A DNA stretch of 64,000 nucleotides from Selaginella tamariscina (taxonomy: Eukaryota > Streptophyta > Lycopodiopsida > Selaginellales > Selaginellaceae). Below the pieces are notes generated by a model. It worked only from the letters and a program-made list of their open reading frames with translations, was not told the DNA's origin and searched no databases. The first letter of the stretch is position 1, and every line of letters starts with the position of its first letter. Where the stretch lies: assembly GCA_003024785.1 (NCBI GenBank), contig PUQB01000012.1, forward strand, positions 1,295,891 to 1,359,890, written 5' to 3'. Positions 1 through 11,764 of this stretch are shown here, piece after piece. Position numbers and translations under genes: made by a program.

Positions 1-3000
1 CCACTACACAATGCACAAATTATCTCATGATGCTCTAGCCATTTGTCCCTCTTGTCTTGTCATTGTCCATATGGCTGGGACTCTCGGGATCATGACTACC
101 GCTAACACTCCCCCAAGTGCGACCTTTTGCGAGGCTAGTCATATCTATTAGTCTAGTGGCCCTAGTCTCATTGATTAACAGCATCTACCTCTGATTTTTG
201 CTCGGCTATCATGCCAACTATTTGGGGTGGGGTCTAGTCCATAAGCTTGGCCAGCCTATAACAATCATCTGTGTTGTAGGATTCTTGAACATTGCATACT
301 TTACAATATTTATTTCCTCGTGCTATGTATCCTAACTTGGCGAGGGTGGCTGTCAAGTTGGCCTTCCTAATCGCCAAATCCCTGTTCTTCCCCTCATGGG
401 TTTTGTCCCCGCTCCTTGGCTCATGGACGTTGCTCCTTCCATGCCAATCTCGAGGTGTCGAAGATGTTCTCCTTGTCCATGGTGGTAGCATTCGCCCCTC
501 GTCTTTGGACTTGCCTCGCTTCTTCCTTTCTTGACACCTTTTTGGCCTCCATTTCTCTACTTTTTTAGCATATAGGAGCAGTTTGTCAAACGTATGATCG
601 TCATTCAATCCAATCCATTTATGAGTCTTCAGTTGCAATCCCTTTCAATACCACATCTTCTTGGTGAGGTTGACTAGTGGGTCTCTTAGCTGAGTGATGT
701 ATCCCAGCATGTGAACCATGTAATCATTGTTAGACTCTCTGCCTTTTGCTTTAGGTTAACTAATTTGTGAATTACCTCTTTTTTGCTTTCTTCTTCATAA
801 ATGGTGTCTAAGAATGCTCTCTGAAATGTAGCTCCTTCATTGCTTCCTAGAACCACATCCATCATGCATGCGCCTTTTTGTCCAGCGTGCACGAGATGTG
901 CTCAGCTTCAAGTGGTTATCAATCATGCCTCTCAACTCGCACACTTGTTCGAACTTGTGCACGTGTTGGTCAGCATCTTCTCCCTTTGCTCCCCAGAATG
1001 TGGGTAAGGGCATTGGCACTATACTCTCTTGCATTTTGTTGAGTGCATGAGCTAATAAGGCTATCGGATCCTCCAACCTAGCCCCCTGGTGTTCCCTAGA
1101 AATCTTTGAAGTTGATTCTTCCGCTTCAAATGTGTTAAGGTCGACGTAGGTACCATGTCCTTCTTTTGCACCCCCTCCACAGCTATCGAACTTCTCTTAG
1201 TTGTCCCTCTGGAGTCCCTTCATAGGGTTGACTTCTTTGCTGGCAACACAACACTCCACACCTAGATGGTACAATAGTGGTTTTGGCAAGATTGTGCGAC
1301 CTTGCAGATTCCCCTCATGTTGTCATCATGGCCTTGGTTGCATTTCTCCTTGCCCTGAGATGATATCCCCTCATCTCTTGGTTGTTGTGGATGTACCGTA
1401 TGACCTTGCAGAATCCCTTGATCTCACTCACTTGGGCAAATTCCCCTCACCTTGGGATGGAATCCCCTCATCCCTAGTTTGGGATGGCCATTGTGCGGCC
1501 CCCTCCCCAGTCTTGTGGAGCATCAGGTCACTATCCTGGTACATTATGACTCACTACATTGTCCAATCTACTAAACTCCTAGTGTGGATGTCTTCTCGTC
1601 GATGGTTGTCTCCTCTCCCTATAGAGGCCCTATGGATGAGGGTCTTCATTGCCTCTTTCAGGCATCCACAACGGTCTACCTCACCTTTGGGTGACAGCAA
1701 CCCTAGGTTTACTATGCCATATCCTTTGCTTCCTCGGGCATGCAAAATCTTTGGCTCTTGTCCTCCATCACTCCACTCACTATCATCACCACTTTGAGTT
1801 TCCTATCTCTAGCATGAGGTTCCATCCTTAGGGTTCTTCTGCATGAGGTCTCCTCCTTTTGGTACTGTCGAATACAGGTTCAACTATGTTGTGTGGAAGG
1901 TCATCATAACCGTTGGTTTCTCCTATATCAAGAGTAGGTGGTGGACTTCCTTCATCCAACCATCTGCCCTAGGTCATTACAAGGAGGTTTTGCCCATATG
2001 GGTGTTGCTTATTCATGCACGTTCCTACACCTAGAATTTCATTGGGACGTGTTGCGGGTTTTTTCATACTTCTCTTCGTTGTATGTGGCTTGAGATCGGC
2101 TTTGAGGCCATTGTCACTTGTTTGCATGGTCCTCTAGGGCACCTTCTTCCCCTCTCCATGAGGTTGTGTGGTTGTGTGGGCCTGTGGCATCTGTGTTGTG
2201 GTCCCTAGCTTGGGAGGCTGGGGCAGATTGCAACATTCTATGTACGTCTCTTCCCTCCATTGGCCTCTCTCGACTTACACATCGCATTCTCATGGTTAAT
2301 TGATATTCGCTAATATCCAATTGTTCAAACAAGTTAACCTCAGCTCTTGATCTCTCCTGGGAAGCAACTTGGCTTGCTATAGTGAACTCCATGTGCGCGA
2401 CAACTATCCCTCTATGGTTGCCACAAATGGTTGTTCGGGACTCCACATGCCAGATGTGGGGTGCATGTAACCACATGTGGTTTTGATGGTTAACAGGATG
2501 TTGTTGCCAACATCTAGTTCCAAGGTTTCGAGTTGGAGGTCGGTCGTCATGGGAATACGCAGTGGTGGCCTCTACACAAACACCATGAGGGTCCATGTAT
2601 TAGGGACTATGGAGGTCTAGAGTTTTGCCAAGAAGTGTGAGCTTGCTCTAGAGAGAGAGAGTACTATGGCTTGGCCTATAACAAGCATAGAAGGGAAGAT
2701 ATATCTATTGCAAATTGGAGTTACAATTGGTCCTTCATGGTGGTCAATGCCCAAGGCAAGTGCCCCAAGTCTAACCATGATTTGAGTATATTTAAGTACT
2801 TGGACAAGAACATAAGAAAGAAGACAAACTAGAACAATCTCTCCTCACTAATTGCCTACCTACTTATATAGTGGGTCGGGTGGTACTTGTCTATAACCTC
2901 AGTGGCATCCTCTCGTTGGGTGACTTCAATAGGACCGGGTACTGGGTCATTTGTCTTGATGCCTCCCCACGTGTGTTGTCCACTTGGGTGGTTGGTCCGG

Positions 3001-3245
3001 AATTGGTTCTAGCCAATATTAATGTAGCTTGACACATGTTTTGATTTGTTAGTGCTGCCTAATAGTTATTGCTATCCGCCTCTGTCGTTGTTCTGAGGTT
3101 GCCAAGGTAGGCCACCTGCCCAGGGTCTTGGTCTCTATCCTATCCAAGGGCCAGGGCGGGTGTAGGTCGTCCAAGGGCCACCACTCGTGAGTGTTGGCTA
3201 TCTACTTCGTGCTTGCCACCACCACCAACCAAAGATTATCCTCTA
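1..3245 (-). mobile_element. Ty3/Gypsy-family fossil (LTR, leader, gag), copy A
   Basis: Fossil of a Ty3/Gypsy-type retroelement on the minus strand, at the outer end of duplicated block A and continuing past the left edge. From right to left it holds an LTR-like part (about 2500-3245, with a TATATAAG-type box read on the minus strand), a leader (about 1110-2500) and gag-like coding (1-1110). The gag shows the motif PMPLPTFWGAKGEDADQHV and a Cys-rich knuckle (CKVCN...DCYRLAKL) typical of plant Gypsy gag. It is broken in many places and lacks a pol in view. The same family recurs at 33405, 43375, 46555 and 56535. It was probably carried along when the F-box/protease block was duplicated. Confidence 0.7.
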
Positions 3246-4104
3246 ACAACTCAAGTAGTTTGAGAAATTCAAAAAGAAGAGAATATATTAGGATATATAA
3301 ATGAAACATATATATGGTTCTTTTTAGTATTTTTTAAAACAAAATTTAAATTATAGTAAATAATTGAAATAATAGTAAATAATATGTTATTGGGTCTTTT
3401 ATGGGTCAATTGACATATGAAATGGTATAGATTAAAACAAGTCATTAATATTCCTAAAATATATTATTTTAAAGAAAATGATTTAATTTGCGATCATAAA
3501 ACCTTAATATATTGATACATATTCCAGTTTCTATTTACATCTAATTAAAACTACATTTTTAAAATACACATACACACACATACTTGCACACTTAGATTAT
3601 GATATAAGAACTATCATAAGTTTAAATAATATTCAACAAATTTCAATTAAAAGCATTTCTTATTATTAATTTTAAATTTTTTAGAAAAAATAATGAACTT
3701 TCAGTTGCATTTTAATCTCACTTGAATTTAAATTGCATTTAAATTTGAAGTTAAATTTAAAAATTATATGCATTTCATTCTTATCTTCCTTTCAACCGGA
3801 ATTCATATTTCATACTCAATATAATATTATAACATTTTATATTTTTAAGCCACCACACACAAGTAAGCACCACAATCTCCAGATTCTCTCATGATATTTT
3901 AATAAACCTTACTAAAGCATTGCAACTCAAAAGTTAACTCTTGGGCTTTCTCAACACAAAATAGATTGTAATAATTTGTAAATTATTTTAAATAATATTG
4001 TTAAGAGCAATTACGTTTGCTGTAGTGATATATTTATTACACTTAATCATTACTACAAAGATTGATGTAATTATTTAAATTATTTAGAATTTAAGTTCAA
4101 TGTT

Positions 4105-4287
4105 CAATCTTTGTTCGGAGCTATGACAAAGATAAACGCATGGGCATTGTTGGAGGCAAGGAAATCTCTCTTGATCCAATGTATATACACCAGATCTTTG
4201 GTCTTCTTCATCCACATGGTCTAGAACATGTTACCAGTGCTCTTGAAGTAACTCAAAATGGATTGAGAATCATATTCATCGACCATG
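4105..4287 (+). CDS. Exon-like segment of an unidentified gene (GGKEISLDP motif)
   Basis: An open reading of about 60 codons on the plus strand, opposite to the protease. It includes GIVGGKEISLDPMYIHQIFG and continues to RIIFIDHG, ending exactly at a GTAAGT splice donor. There is a stop a few codons upstream, so either the acceptor lies just inside or the piece is decayed. The same segment exists inverted in copy B (about 42350-42540) with few changes, one of which changes a residue in the IFG motif. The GGKE-I-L-P pattern loosely resembles the plant mobile domain found in transposon-derived plant proteins, but I cannot assign a family. It may share a transcript with the piece at 5755-5836. 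Confidence 0.4.
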
Positions 4288-4666
4288 GTAAGTGACCAAA
4301 CGTGTAGAAACATTATGAATGTTGTATATGTTATTCATATATGTATACATGTGTCATCTTTATACTTATACCAGGGTACATGTGTTACGTTTTGTTTGTG
4401 TTTGATTGCCCCTACTCAATGTGTTAACTTTGCTTCAATATAATATAATTTAAGAATAGCACATACACATATATGTGTATGTTTGTGAAAATTCAATATT
4501 TTATTGGTAGCTATTGTAATATATTAACTACTGTAACTTAAATTAAAATATTCTAACATAGAATAAAACGATAAAAGATATATCTATATAAAGATTTAGT
4601 ATATTTCCAAATATAACATTTATTTTTGCAAATGAGGTAAAATGGATAGAAAGTCAACCACTATTT

Positions 4667-4860
4667 CAAGTGCTTTGGAGATTCCTCAACCATTGATTTC
4701 ATCCAAGGGAGAATAACAATTACAAAGACACAACTATTTAATGCAGCAAAGCTTATGTGGGTTCAAGTGCTTTGCGAGATTCCTCAACATTGATTTCATC
4801 CAAGGGAGAATGACATTTACGCAGGACACAACTATTTATTGTAGCAAAGCATATGTGGGT
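4667..4860. repeat. Two-unit 97-bp tandem repeat
   Basis: Two adjacent units start at 4667 and 4764, each with CAAGTGCTTTG...GATTCCTCAAC...CATCCAAGGGAGAA and a shared ACACAACTATTTA. The same pair is present in copy B near 41767-41970, so the tandem duplication predates the A/B duplication. Confidence 0.85.
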
Positions 4861-4992
4861 TAACAAAGTACGTCTTGATTGCACAAGTCACTTGAGCAAC
4901 GTTCTAAATACTCAATGTCATAAAGTTTGGTTAGGAGTACGTTGAGCTTTAAATAAAGTCAATACTTAACCAAGATAATCGACTTCTAACTG

Positions 4993-5345
4993 AAGAATCA
5001 TGGCTGGCTACAATTACAAGGTGATCCTAATGGAGTGCATATGGGTAACACTGCTAACAACTCTAGTGATAATGATGTGCACATGCTCAACCCAAAGGTT
5101 AGCCTAGATTTGGGTGGTCACATATATAAATAACATTGTTGGGCTGATAATCCACTTTCAATAAAGAATCATGGCCTACTACAGTTACAAGGTGATCCTA
5201 ACATAGTGCATATGGGTAGCACTACTAACGCTCTCACGATGTACGCATGCTCAATAGCTCTGATGATGTGCACAGGCTCAACCCACATGTTAGCCTAGAT
5301 CCTAGTAGTGCATGCATAGATAATATTGTTGGGCCTAGCTACTAT
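4993..5345. repeat. ~170-bp tandem duplication present in copy A
   Basis: Two related units begin near 4993 and 5163, each with GAATCATGGC, TTACAAGGTGATCCTAA, a GCATATGGGTA segment and a CATGCTCAA...TTAGCCTAGAT segment. Copy B (about 41420-41640) holds essentially one unit plus an edge. This fits loss by unequal recombination in B or gain in A. Confidence 0.8.
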
Positions 5346-5499
5346 GTGAAAGATCCTTAGGTGCCTTTCAATCACTCACATGGCAAAGCTAACTAGGTTT
5401 GAGTGAAATATTTAATTTGCAACATGCACAAGTTGACTTAGGTTTGACAGTTCCGAATCTAGATAAGTAGGTTGGGCACAATAACATGAGTCTTAATCT

Positions 5500-5758
5500 T
5501 ATTAGTAACATCATGGACAATGCCAGGCATCACACATCCACTATTTATTAGCAATATCATGGACAATGCTTGCCATCACATAGCCACTATTTGTTAGCAA
5601 AGCATGGACAATGCTAGTCATACTTGTTAGCAACAACATGGGCAATGCTAGCCATCACACAACCACTGTTTCTTAGCAGACAATGTTAGCCATCACACAA
5701 CCACTATTTGTTAGCAACATCATGAACAATGCTAACTATCACACATGCACTATTTGTC
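5500..5758. repeat. ~47-bp minisatellite
   Basis: About five to six degenerate units of the form TTAGCAACATCATGGACAAT followed by GCTAGCCATCACACAACCACTATTTG. The inverted counterpart in copy B is at about 41150-41400. It abuts the short coding-like end at 5755-5836. Confidence 0.85.
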
Positions 5759-5836
5759 AAGAGGACGATGAGCAAATTGAAGTTGGAGAAGAAGAGTTGA
5801 TGAAGGAGTTTGAAAGCAACAAAGAGAAGAGTTAAT
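5755..5836 (+). CDS. Possible terminal exon of an unidentified acidic protein
   Basis: A short reading with CQEDDEQIEVGEEELMKEFE ending ...SNKEKS and a TAA stop. It is highly charged and has coding-like composition, unlike the flanking minisatellite. It lies on the same strand as, and about 1.5 kb downstream of, the exon-like piece at 4105-4287, and may be the last exon of the same gene. The copy B counterpart (about 41060-41150) has indels that change its frame. The function is unknown. Confidence 0.3.
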
Positions 5837-8194
5837 GCTTGATCATGGGCCATCTTTATCTTTATTTCTTCTTTTGATTTTTGTTAATTCAAGCTATTTT
5901 TGTTTATATTTACATGAACATTGTAATTAAAATGGGAATGTCTATAGTCCCATTTTCTAAATAATTAGCAATTTTAATTATTTAATTAAATTTTTTAATA
6001 TAAAAAATAATTTTTAAATAATATATGTTTAAAAAAAGAATATTCTTTAAAATGTATGTTTAATACATAAGTATTAAAAAGATTTTTTTTTATATTTCCC
6101 ATTTTCATGTATCATTCCCATTTTAGTTACAATGTTCATTTACATTTGATTATATAATTCATATGCACGTGTTTAGGTATTTTAGTATACATATAAGCAT
6201 GAGATTGAGCTTAGTAAATTACTATTACTATTATGTTATTATGTCTCAAATGAATTATTTCATACATAACTCTCAAAATCTATTATAAGCAAAGTGATAA
6301 ATCCAAGACCTCCTAAAATTCTCAAAAGTCCTAAAAAATTCCATGGGAATTCCCAAAAGTTCTACAAGTTCATGGGAATTTCAAAATCTAATAAGTTTTA
6401 AGTTGAGTTTTGAGTTGCTTTATAATTCTAAGTTGAATAAATAAATGGTTATATTCTTTAAGAACCTGCACTTTAAATATGCCTTCTTTGTAAATACAAT
6501 ATCATTAAACTATATATTGTGACACCAAACTTATAGTGCAAGAACAAAATCTAGATATTTCTTCAACTACTCTCACGGTTAGGTTTGTAACTATTCCATC
6601 TGCATCGAATATTAGTTTGACATGAAAATCGATAGTCAATGTAATAACAACCTACCTCTTAAGTTTTCTCCCTTCATTATACGCTTGGAGAGAGGAACTA
6701 ATAGTATATTATGATTATTTGACATGTATGTGTATTTATTTATATATATATTATATATATATATAAACATATATACTCTACATGTTGTTCTATAATGTAT
6801 CATAATATGACATAATCAAATATGTTCACAGCATTACTTATATGAGTGTCTTGAACATGTATTCATTACATTATTCCTCTTGAATGACAAATTATCCCCA
6901 TTCTTAAATGTCACTTTTATGAATTCTACCAACTCCACCTCCTCCTCACTCTAGACCACGGACTGCTAATTGCATTTGACAAATGGCGTCCACCACATGA
7001 GTGTCCAGAGAGATGGCGTTTGCTTGAAGGATTAGCTTGTAAGGATCTTCAATAATGCAAGGGTTCTATAAGGATGCAAGGGTTCCATAAGATGTGTGGT
7101 GTAAGAATGCTTAGTTGTTAGCTACACACTCACACACAAAATAATAACGGGTTGTAAGGGGGAGAAGGAGCTACCAGAGGGAGAATAATAGAAAAGAAGC
7201 TATCAAGGAGGAAAATAATAGAAAAGGAAGTTATTCATTCAGGGAAGAGTATAAAGTAAAAGTTGAGTGAGGGACTACCCTCTAATATCAAGTATAAAGA
7301 GAAATAAGTGTTTACTTAAGTAACCAAAGAATAAAGACTATAAAGAGTATAAGAGAATGAGTTAAGGAGCCCTTCAATCTTCCTCCACATGTCCATTGAG
7401 TCCTCCATTTGGCCCAATTCCCTCTATATTATATAATAATTACCATATTAGTAGATATAATTAAGGATTTAATCTGTGTGGTTTAAAAATATAATATATG
7501 ATAAATGAATTAGGGTTAAAGAAAATATTAAAAGCGAAGTGCATATATTTTATATTCAAATTCCAATGTAATTCAATTTCAAGTGGAATTAAAATGTAAT
7601 TGTACTTTTATTAATCCAATTTTCATTAATAATAATTCACTGTGTGAAAGATTTTATAAATGTTTTTGAATTTGTTAATATCAAGTTAAAATTATGGTAG
7701 TTCTTAAATCATGATTCAAGTGTGCAAATGTGTATGTGTATATGTGTTTTAATTATGTAATTTTAATTAAATATAAATAGTAACTTAAAGTGGAATATGT
7801 GTCGATATATTAATGTTTTAATTAATTCATTTTTATATTTTAGGAATATTAGTTACGTGTGTTTAATCTTTATTGTCTCGTATGGCAACTAACACCTAAC
7901 ATGTATTTTGCTCATGTGTGGGTGGCAGATCTAAGGAGCGAAAGGGTGCATCCACCCATAATTAAGTTGAATTAATTAGAAAGTTAGTACAGCTCTTGCA
8001 TATAAACTATTTCACAACTAAACATAACATATTAACCAGTTTTATAAAGAATTGGAATTGTTAATTTTGAACATATCATATTAACATGAACGTAATTTCA
8101 TATTATCTCAATTTCTCTTTTGGACAATAGCTCTTGATATCTATACTCTTTGTTTTGTTACTTCTTCAAGGAGCAACTGAAATAATGTTGTACT

Positions 8195-9089
8195 TTACAC
8201 AAAAACAAGTATAACTTCCTCACATATGCGTGATTGGTAGACTTCATGATATAAAATTCTGAAATATCCGTTTGACCCAAATCTACAACCATATGAATTC
8301 ATGATAATGAATCCATATTCATCATAGCCAACCACTACAACTTCATGTTGACTATACTCCACATATCTACCAACATAGTTACTTTCCATCTAAATGTTGA
8401 TTATTTAGATCACGCAAATGAGTTGCAACTCCAACAAGGACTGGGCCATCAGTCACACATGCCATTAAAACCTCTAGGCTTACATTTTGTAAAACCACAA
8501 AATTTGATACTTTCCTCATGGAAGCGTTTCTTGCTGCAACTCTATTTGTATCTCTTTTAATTTGACTGAGTCCCTTATAACCAACTCCATAATACGGGGC
8601 ATATTCCAATGCCTTGCATGTCCCTGTTTCCCTCAAGAACTCAACGCATTTTATGGTATTCCCACCATTGTAATGCATTGGATCTCTTAAAACAAAATCC
8701 AACACATATTGGAAGGACAAGTCTTCCACATGTTGGGTAAGTCCCAATTGTTTGCGTCGAGCAGCCAAGCAAGTGACAGCTGAAACTACCCAACAACTAG
8801 CACCTTCCCTTTGATTAGTAACCCTAGGTAATATACCTGCTTGTCGCCAATCTACCTTACTAGCAGGGACATCAATGGCAATCTTCCTTAGTGTCCTGAT
8901 TATACTTCTTTTTTGAGACTTAGAAACAACAAAACCTGGACAAGTTATTGTCCCCTTGGCCCATCCTTTGAATCCGTGGGTCCCTTTGATTGGTTTGAAC
9001 ATCTTGTGTTTATGTTGTGGCGAATCTTCATCTTTTAACAACGACCACTTTTGAAACTTTGGCTCTGATTTTACATGCTTGATATCCAT
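8195..9089 (-). pseudogene. Papain-like cysteine protease (C1A fold), copy A, frameshifted near its 3' end
   Basis: Intronless reading starting MDIKHVKSEP. The shared reading of the three copies is 299 residues; in that numbering the papain landmarks are oxyanion Gln93 (TNQREGASCW), nucleophile Cys99, NGG 142-144, His250 (QHEVVVVGYD) and Asn266 (IIMNSYG). Catalysis would be peptide-bond hydrolysis by the Cys-His-Asn triad. No signal peptide and no I29 (ERFNIN) prodomain are visible; the N-terminal ~75 residues are short and basic. Copy A is open for about 235 codons. A loss of two bases near 8390 (GATGGAAAGT against GATGCAGAAAGT in B and C) then moves His and Asn into another frame. It also lacks one codon (Arg132) present in C. 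Upstream lie a relic of its own 5' end and the F-box/LRR gene on the same strand. Confidence 0.85.
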
Positions 9090-9540
9090 TGTGATATTAC
9101 AACAAGCTGTATGTTTTATAATAGAATGTAAAACGTGTCGCTATAAACCCTGATTTTTATAAGAGAAAAAAGTAGAATGTGTATATATGAATGTAACCCT
9201 AGAAAAGTTTGCAACTTATATGTACAAGTAGCCACAAATCCATGGATGATGGATAGATTTGTAGAACCGACGGTTAGATGCCAACATAAAATACACATGC
9301 TAGAGGTAGTAATATACAATATGTTAGATGTCAAAATGTATAATTAGAAAACAAGTTATTAAAATCTATTGAGTTATATATACTACATCATCCGTGTGAT
9401 GCCACTTATTGGTGCTAGGTAAACTGAGGGTCCTTGCCTTAATAACTTGTTGTATAAGTCATCATCAAAATGTGATATAATGAATATCAATTATGAATTG
9501 ACAACTAAAACTATAATAAAATGTACCTTACCTTGTCTAC

Positions 9541-9715
9541 AATTTACCTTATTAGCAAGGATCAAAGACAATCTTTCTTAAAAACCTAAACTATTCACTA
9601 TCTTTATGGTCCAACCACTAAGTTCATGAGTCCATTTTACGGGTTTGAACATTTTAGTTTGTTGTAGATCTTCATCTTTTGCCTCTTTTAAAGAAAACCA
9701 CTTGTGAAAACCTTC
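9541..9715 (-). pseudogene. Relic of a duplicated protease 5' end (copy A)
   Basis: On the minus strand a decayed reading resembles the N-terminal part of the adjacent protease: a phrase like FHKWFSLKEA matches FQKWSLLKDE, MFKPVKWTHE matches MFKPIKGTHG, and a later part matches the KI..D.P...KV..RQ segment just before the catalytic Cys. It has stops and indels and lacks the catalytic region. All three blocks carry it, so it predates the block duplication. Confidence 0.65.
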
Positions 9716-9839
9716 TTTTTTATAGTACTTCAATTTATATTTGAATATGTACATTGTATGGAAACAAAATATTCATCTTGTAATATCTTCCCATCACTTA
9801 TACAATGATCCCTAACCTAGATGCCTTTTCATGAGTGAT

Positions 9840-10100
9840 GCTTTGCATGCACATGCAAAGAAACATTTACACACATGAACAATAAAACACTTATACACAT
9901 ATATGCACACGGCACGCTAAAGCATCCATAGACACATAGATATGCACACACATGATAAAACAATCACACATTAAAACATCGATAGACACACACATATATG
10001 TATACATAAGTATATGCACATGCACATAACATCTACACACAATAAACATTCTCCCACATATATATACACACTCATAATATACATACTTCTTATTTACATT
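9840..10100. repeat. Imperfect TG/CA and TATG-rich microsatellite tract in copy A
   Basis: A low-complexity tract of CACACA, ATACACAT and similar words between the protease relic and the F-box gene. The same tract recurs in B (about 36790-37060), in C (about 59710-59960), and in diverged form at 52080-52330. Confidence 0.7.
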
Positions 10101-10278
10101 GGTGATGTTGTAACACTTTTTTTATGAGTTATCATTAATATTAATTTGTTACAGGCTTTTATATTTCAATAAAAATTACTAAGGTACATAAGTACATTTT
10201 AGCACGGATATTGATATGTTCTAATTGTTATTATATCTAAGTACAATAGATATCCCAAATATATACAAGTACACTTAC

Positions 10279-11764
10279 CTTAGTGAGAGGCTCCAATGGA
10301 GATCTATCAGTAGTAAGATCCAAGACTTTGAGATTTTTACACAAGCAAGGCAAAACCAGTTAACTATAGGTGAATCATGTGCATACATACTGCATAGTTT
10401 TTCCGTTCTTCAGCAGCATAAACAGAGGCGTTACCATACTATAACGAATGCAGCGACTTGCATTGTTGTGAATGGTATGAAGGCGTAAACAATGAAGATT
10501 TGATGGTAAACCAAACAGCCACGGCCCTTTACTACGATGACATAGTGCACTTGAAAACAAAGAGATCTCTAGACCTCTACATGCTTGGAATATACTATTC
10601 ACATTAGCAATCTCAAGACGTGTAAGACAAATAAAACCTTGTAGGGTATTTCAATCTATATGAACTATATCGAGTTCTAGACACTGCAATAAAGGGCAAT
10701 GCTTAAGACGTGTAAGACAAATAAAATCTTGTAGGGTATTTCAATCTATATGAACTATATCGAGTTCTAAACACTGCAATAAAGGGCAATGCTTAAGTAG
10801 GATATGAAACAAGTTAGTAGGAGTGTCCAGGGTCTCTTCAAGTACGTTACTTATAACCAAACACAAATCTATCAACTGCATAGGAAGTGATTCTACAACG
10901 TTTCCAAAGCCTTAATGAGCATTCAGTTGATAGGTTCTTAAGTTTTTTAAGCTTAAGATTATTGTAATGAGTTCATCATCTTCCCAATGCGTCTTGCAAT
11001 AAATAAATAGATAAACAACGAATATAAATATAAATATAAATATATATATATATAAGTGTATGTGTATAAGTACGTATATACATCTAATCATTAAACATTC
11101 ACTATAATAAGATGTGATATAATATACATTATACTCACTGCAAAGGTCAAGTTTTTCAATCGTGGAGTGGTGATTATCAATGAGCTTCATGATTTGAGTA
11201 TTGTCTAGAGCACTCCTCCTTGGAACATGTATAGATGATACCTCTTGAACCTAGATTTTCAGTTAGTATTATTGCGTAGTTATTGTATGGAAATAATTCT
11301 TTCTCACAACACATGCAAATCTTGCAATATATATATAAGCCCTCGAATGTACAACCACAGAGTAGAACTATTACATAGACATGTATACATAAAATGAAGT
11401 AGGATATGCATATACAGCTCTTCAAATAAAGTCATCTCACACCGAATAAATAAATAGTAATAACATGTACTCACATATGCAATCTAGCATGTCCAGATTA
11501 TATAAATATAACACGTTATAAAAAGATCTTCAAAAAATAATTAAGGGGTTTTGACACTTTTTTACATAATTAAACTGTATAAGCAAAAGTACATGAAATC
11601 TACTCAACCGCAGCCAATCCTTACAAACAAGAGTAACATGCGTCAGCACAAATTCAGTGTGTAGATGTCAAAGATTGTCTCTAGAACTTCACCAGGCAAA
11701 ACATGAATGAGAAACTCTTCTTCCTCCAACCCCTGCGCGATCGAGTTCTTGTTCTGGTGTCCAT
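10279..11764 (-). pseudogene. F-box/LRR gene, copy A, damaged
   Basis: Exons read on the minus strand: exon 1 from ATG 11764 to about 11640, exon 2 at 11250-11139 (acceptor CTAG, donor GTGAGT), exon 3 at about 10992-10279, ending at a GTAAGT donor. Exon 1 carries an F-box like that clear in copies B and C (VLPGEVLKTIFDSL, then LTHVTLVCKDW). Exon 3 carries leucine-rich segments such as LLQCLELDIVH and FICLTRLEI. F-box proteins are substrate receptors of SCF ubiquitin ligases. In copy A the start is shifted by one missing C just after ATG GACACC, and another indel lies near the end of the F-box. Exon 3 contains a private 90-bp tandem duplication. No exon follows the last donor before the protease. 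Confidence 0.75.
10618..10797. repeat. Two-unit 90-bp tandem duplication inside the LRR exon of copy A
   Basis: Units 10618-10707 and 10708-10797 are nearly identical, both beginning ACGTGTAAGACAAATAAAA and ending GGGCAATGCTTAAG. Ninety bases equals 30 codons, close to one or slightly more than one LRR. Copies B and C have a single unit, so this is recent and private to A. Confidence 0.95.

Larger units (their letters stand above)
3246..8194. other. AT-rich 3' flank of copy A
   Basis: About 4.9 kb between the protease and the Gypsy fossil, matching 38717-43374 inverted. It is mostly AT-rich and noncoding. It contains an antisense exon pair (4105-4287 and 5755-5836), a 2 x 97-bp tandem repeat (4667-4860), a ~170-bp duplication (about 4993-5345), a ~47-bp minisatellite (5500-5758) and TA microsatellite near 6738-6768. 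The part from about 7000 to 7400 has pyrimidine-rich repeats on the minus strand (TTCTTTTCTATTAT) and short ACCCTTGCAT duplications. No long ORF is present. Confidence 0.7.

Noticed and set aside
1201-1797. 198-codon plus-strand ORF
   Set aside because: Antisense to the leader of a Gypsy fossil; the same frame is broken in the other copies of the family and has no motif.
5500-5758. Possible CRISPR-like repeat array
   Set aside because: The units are contiguous and degenerate with no spacers; a minisatellite in a plant genome explains it.
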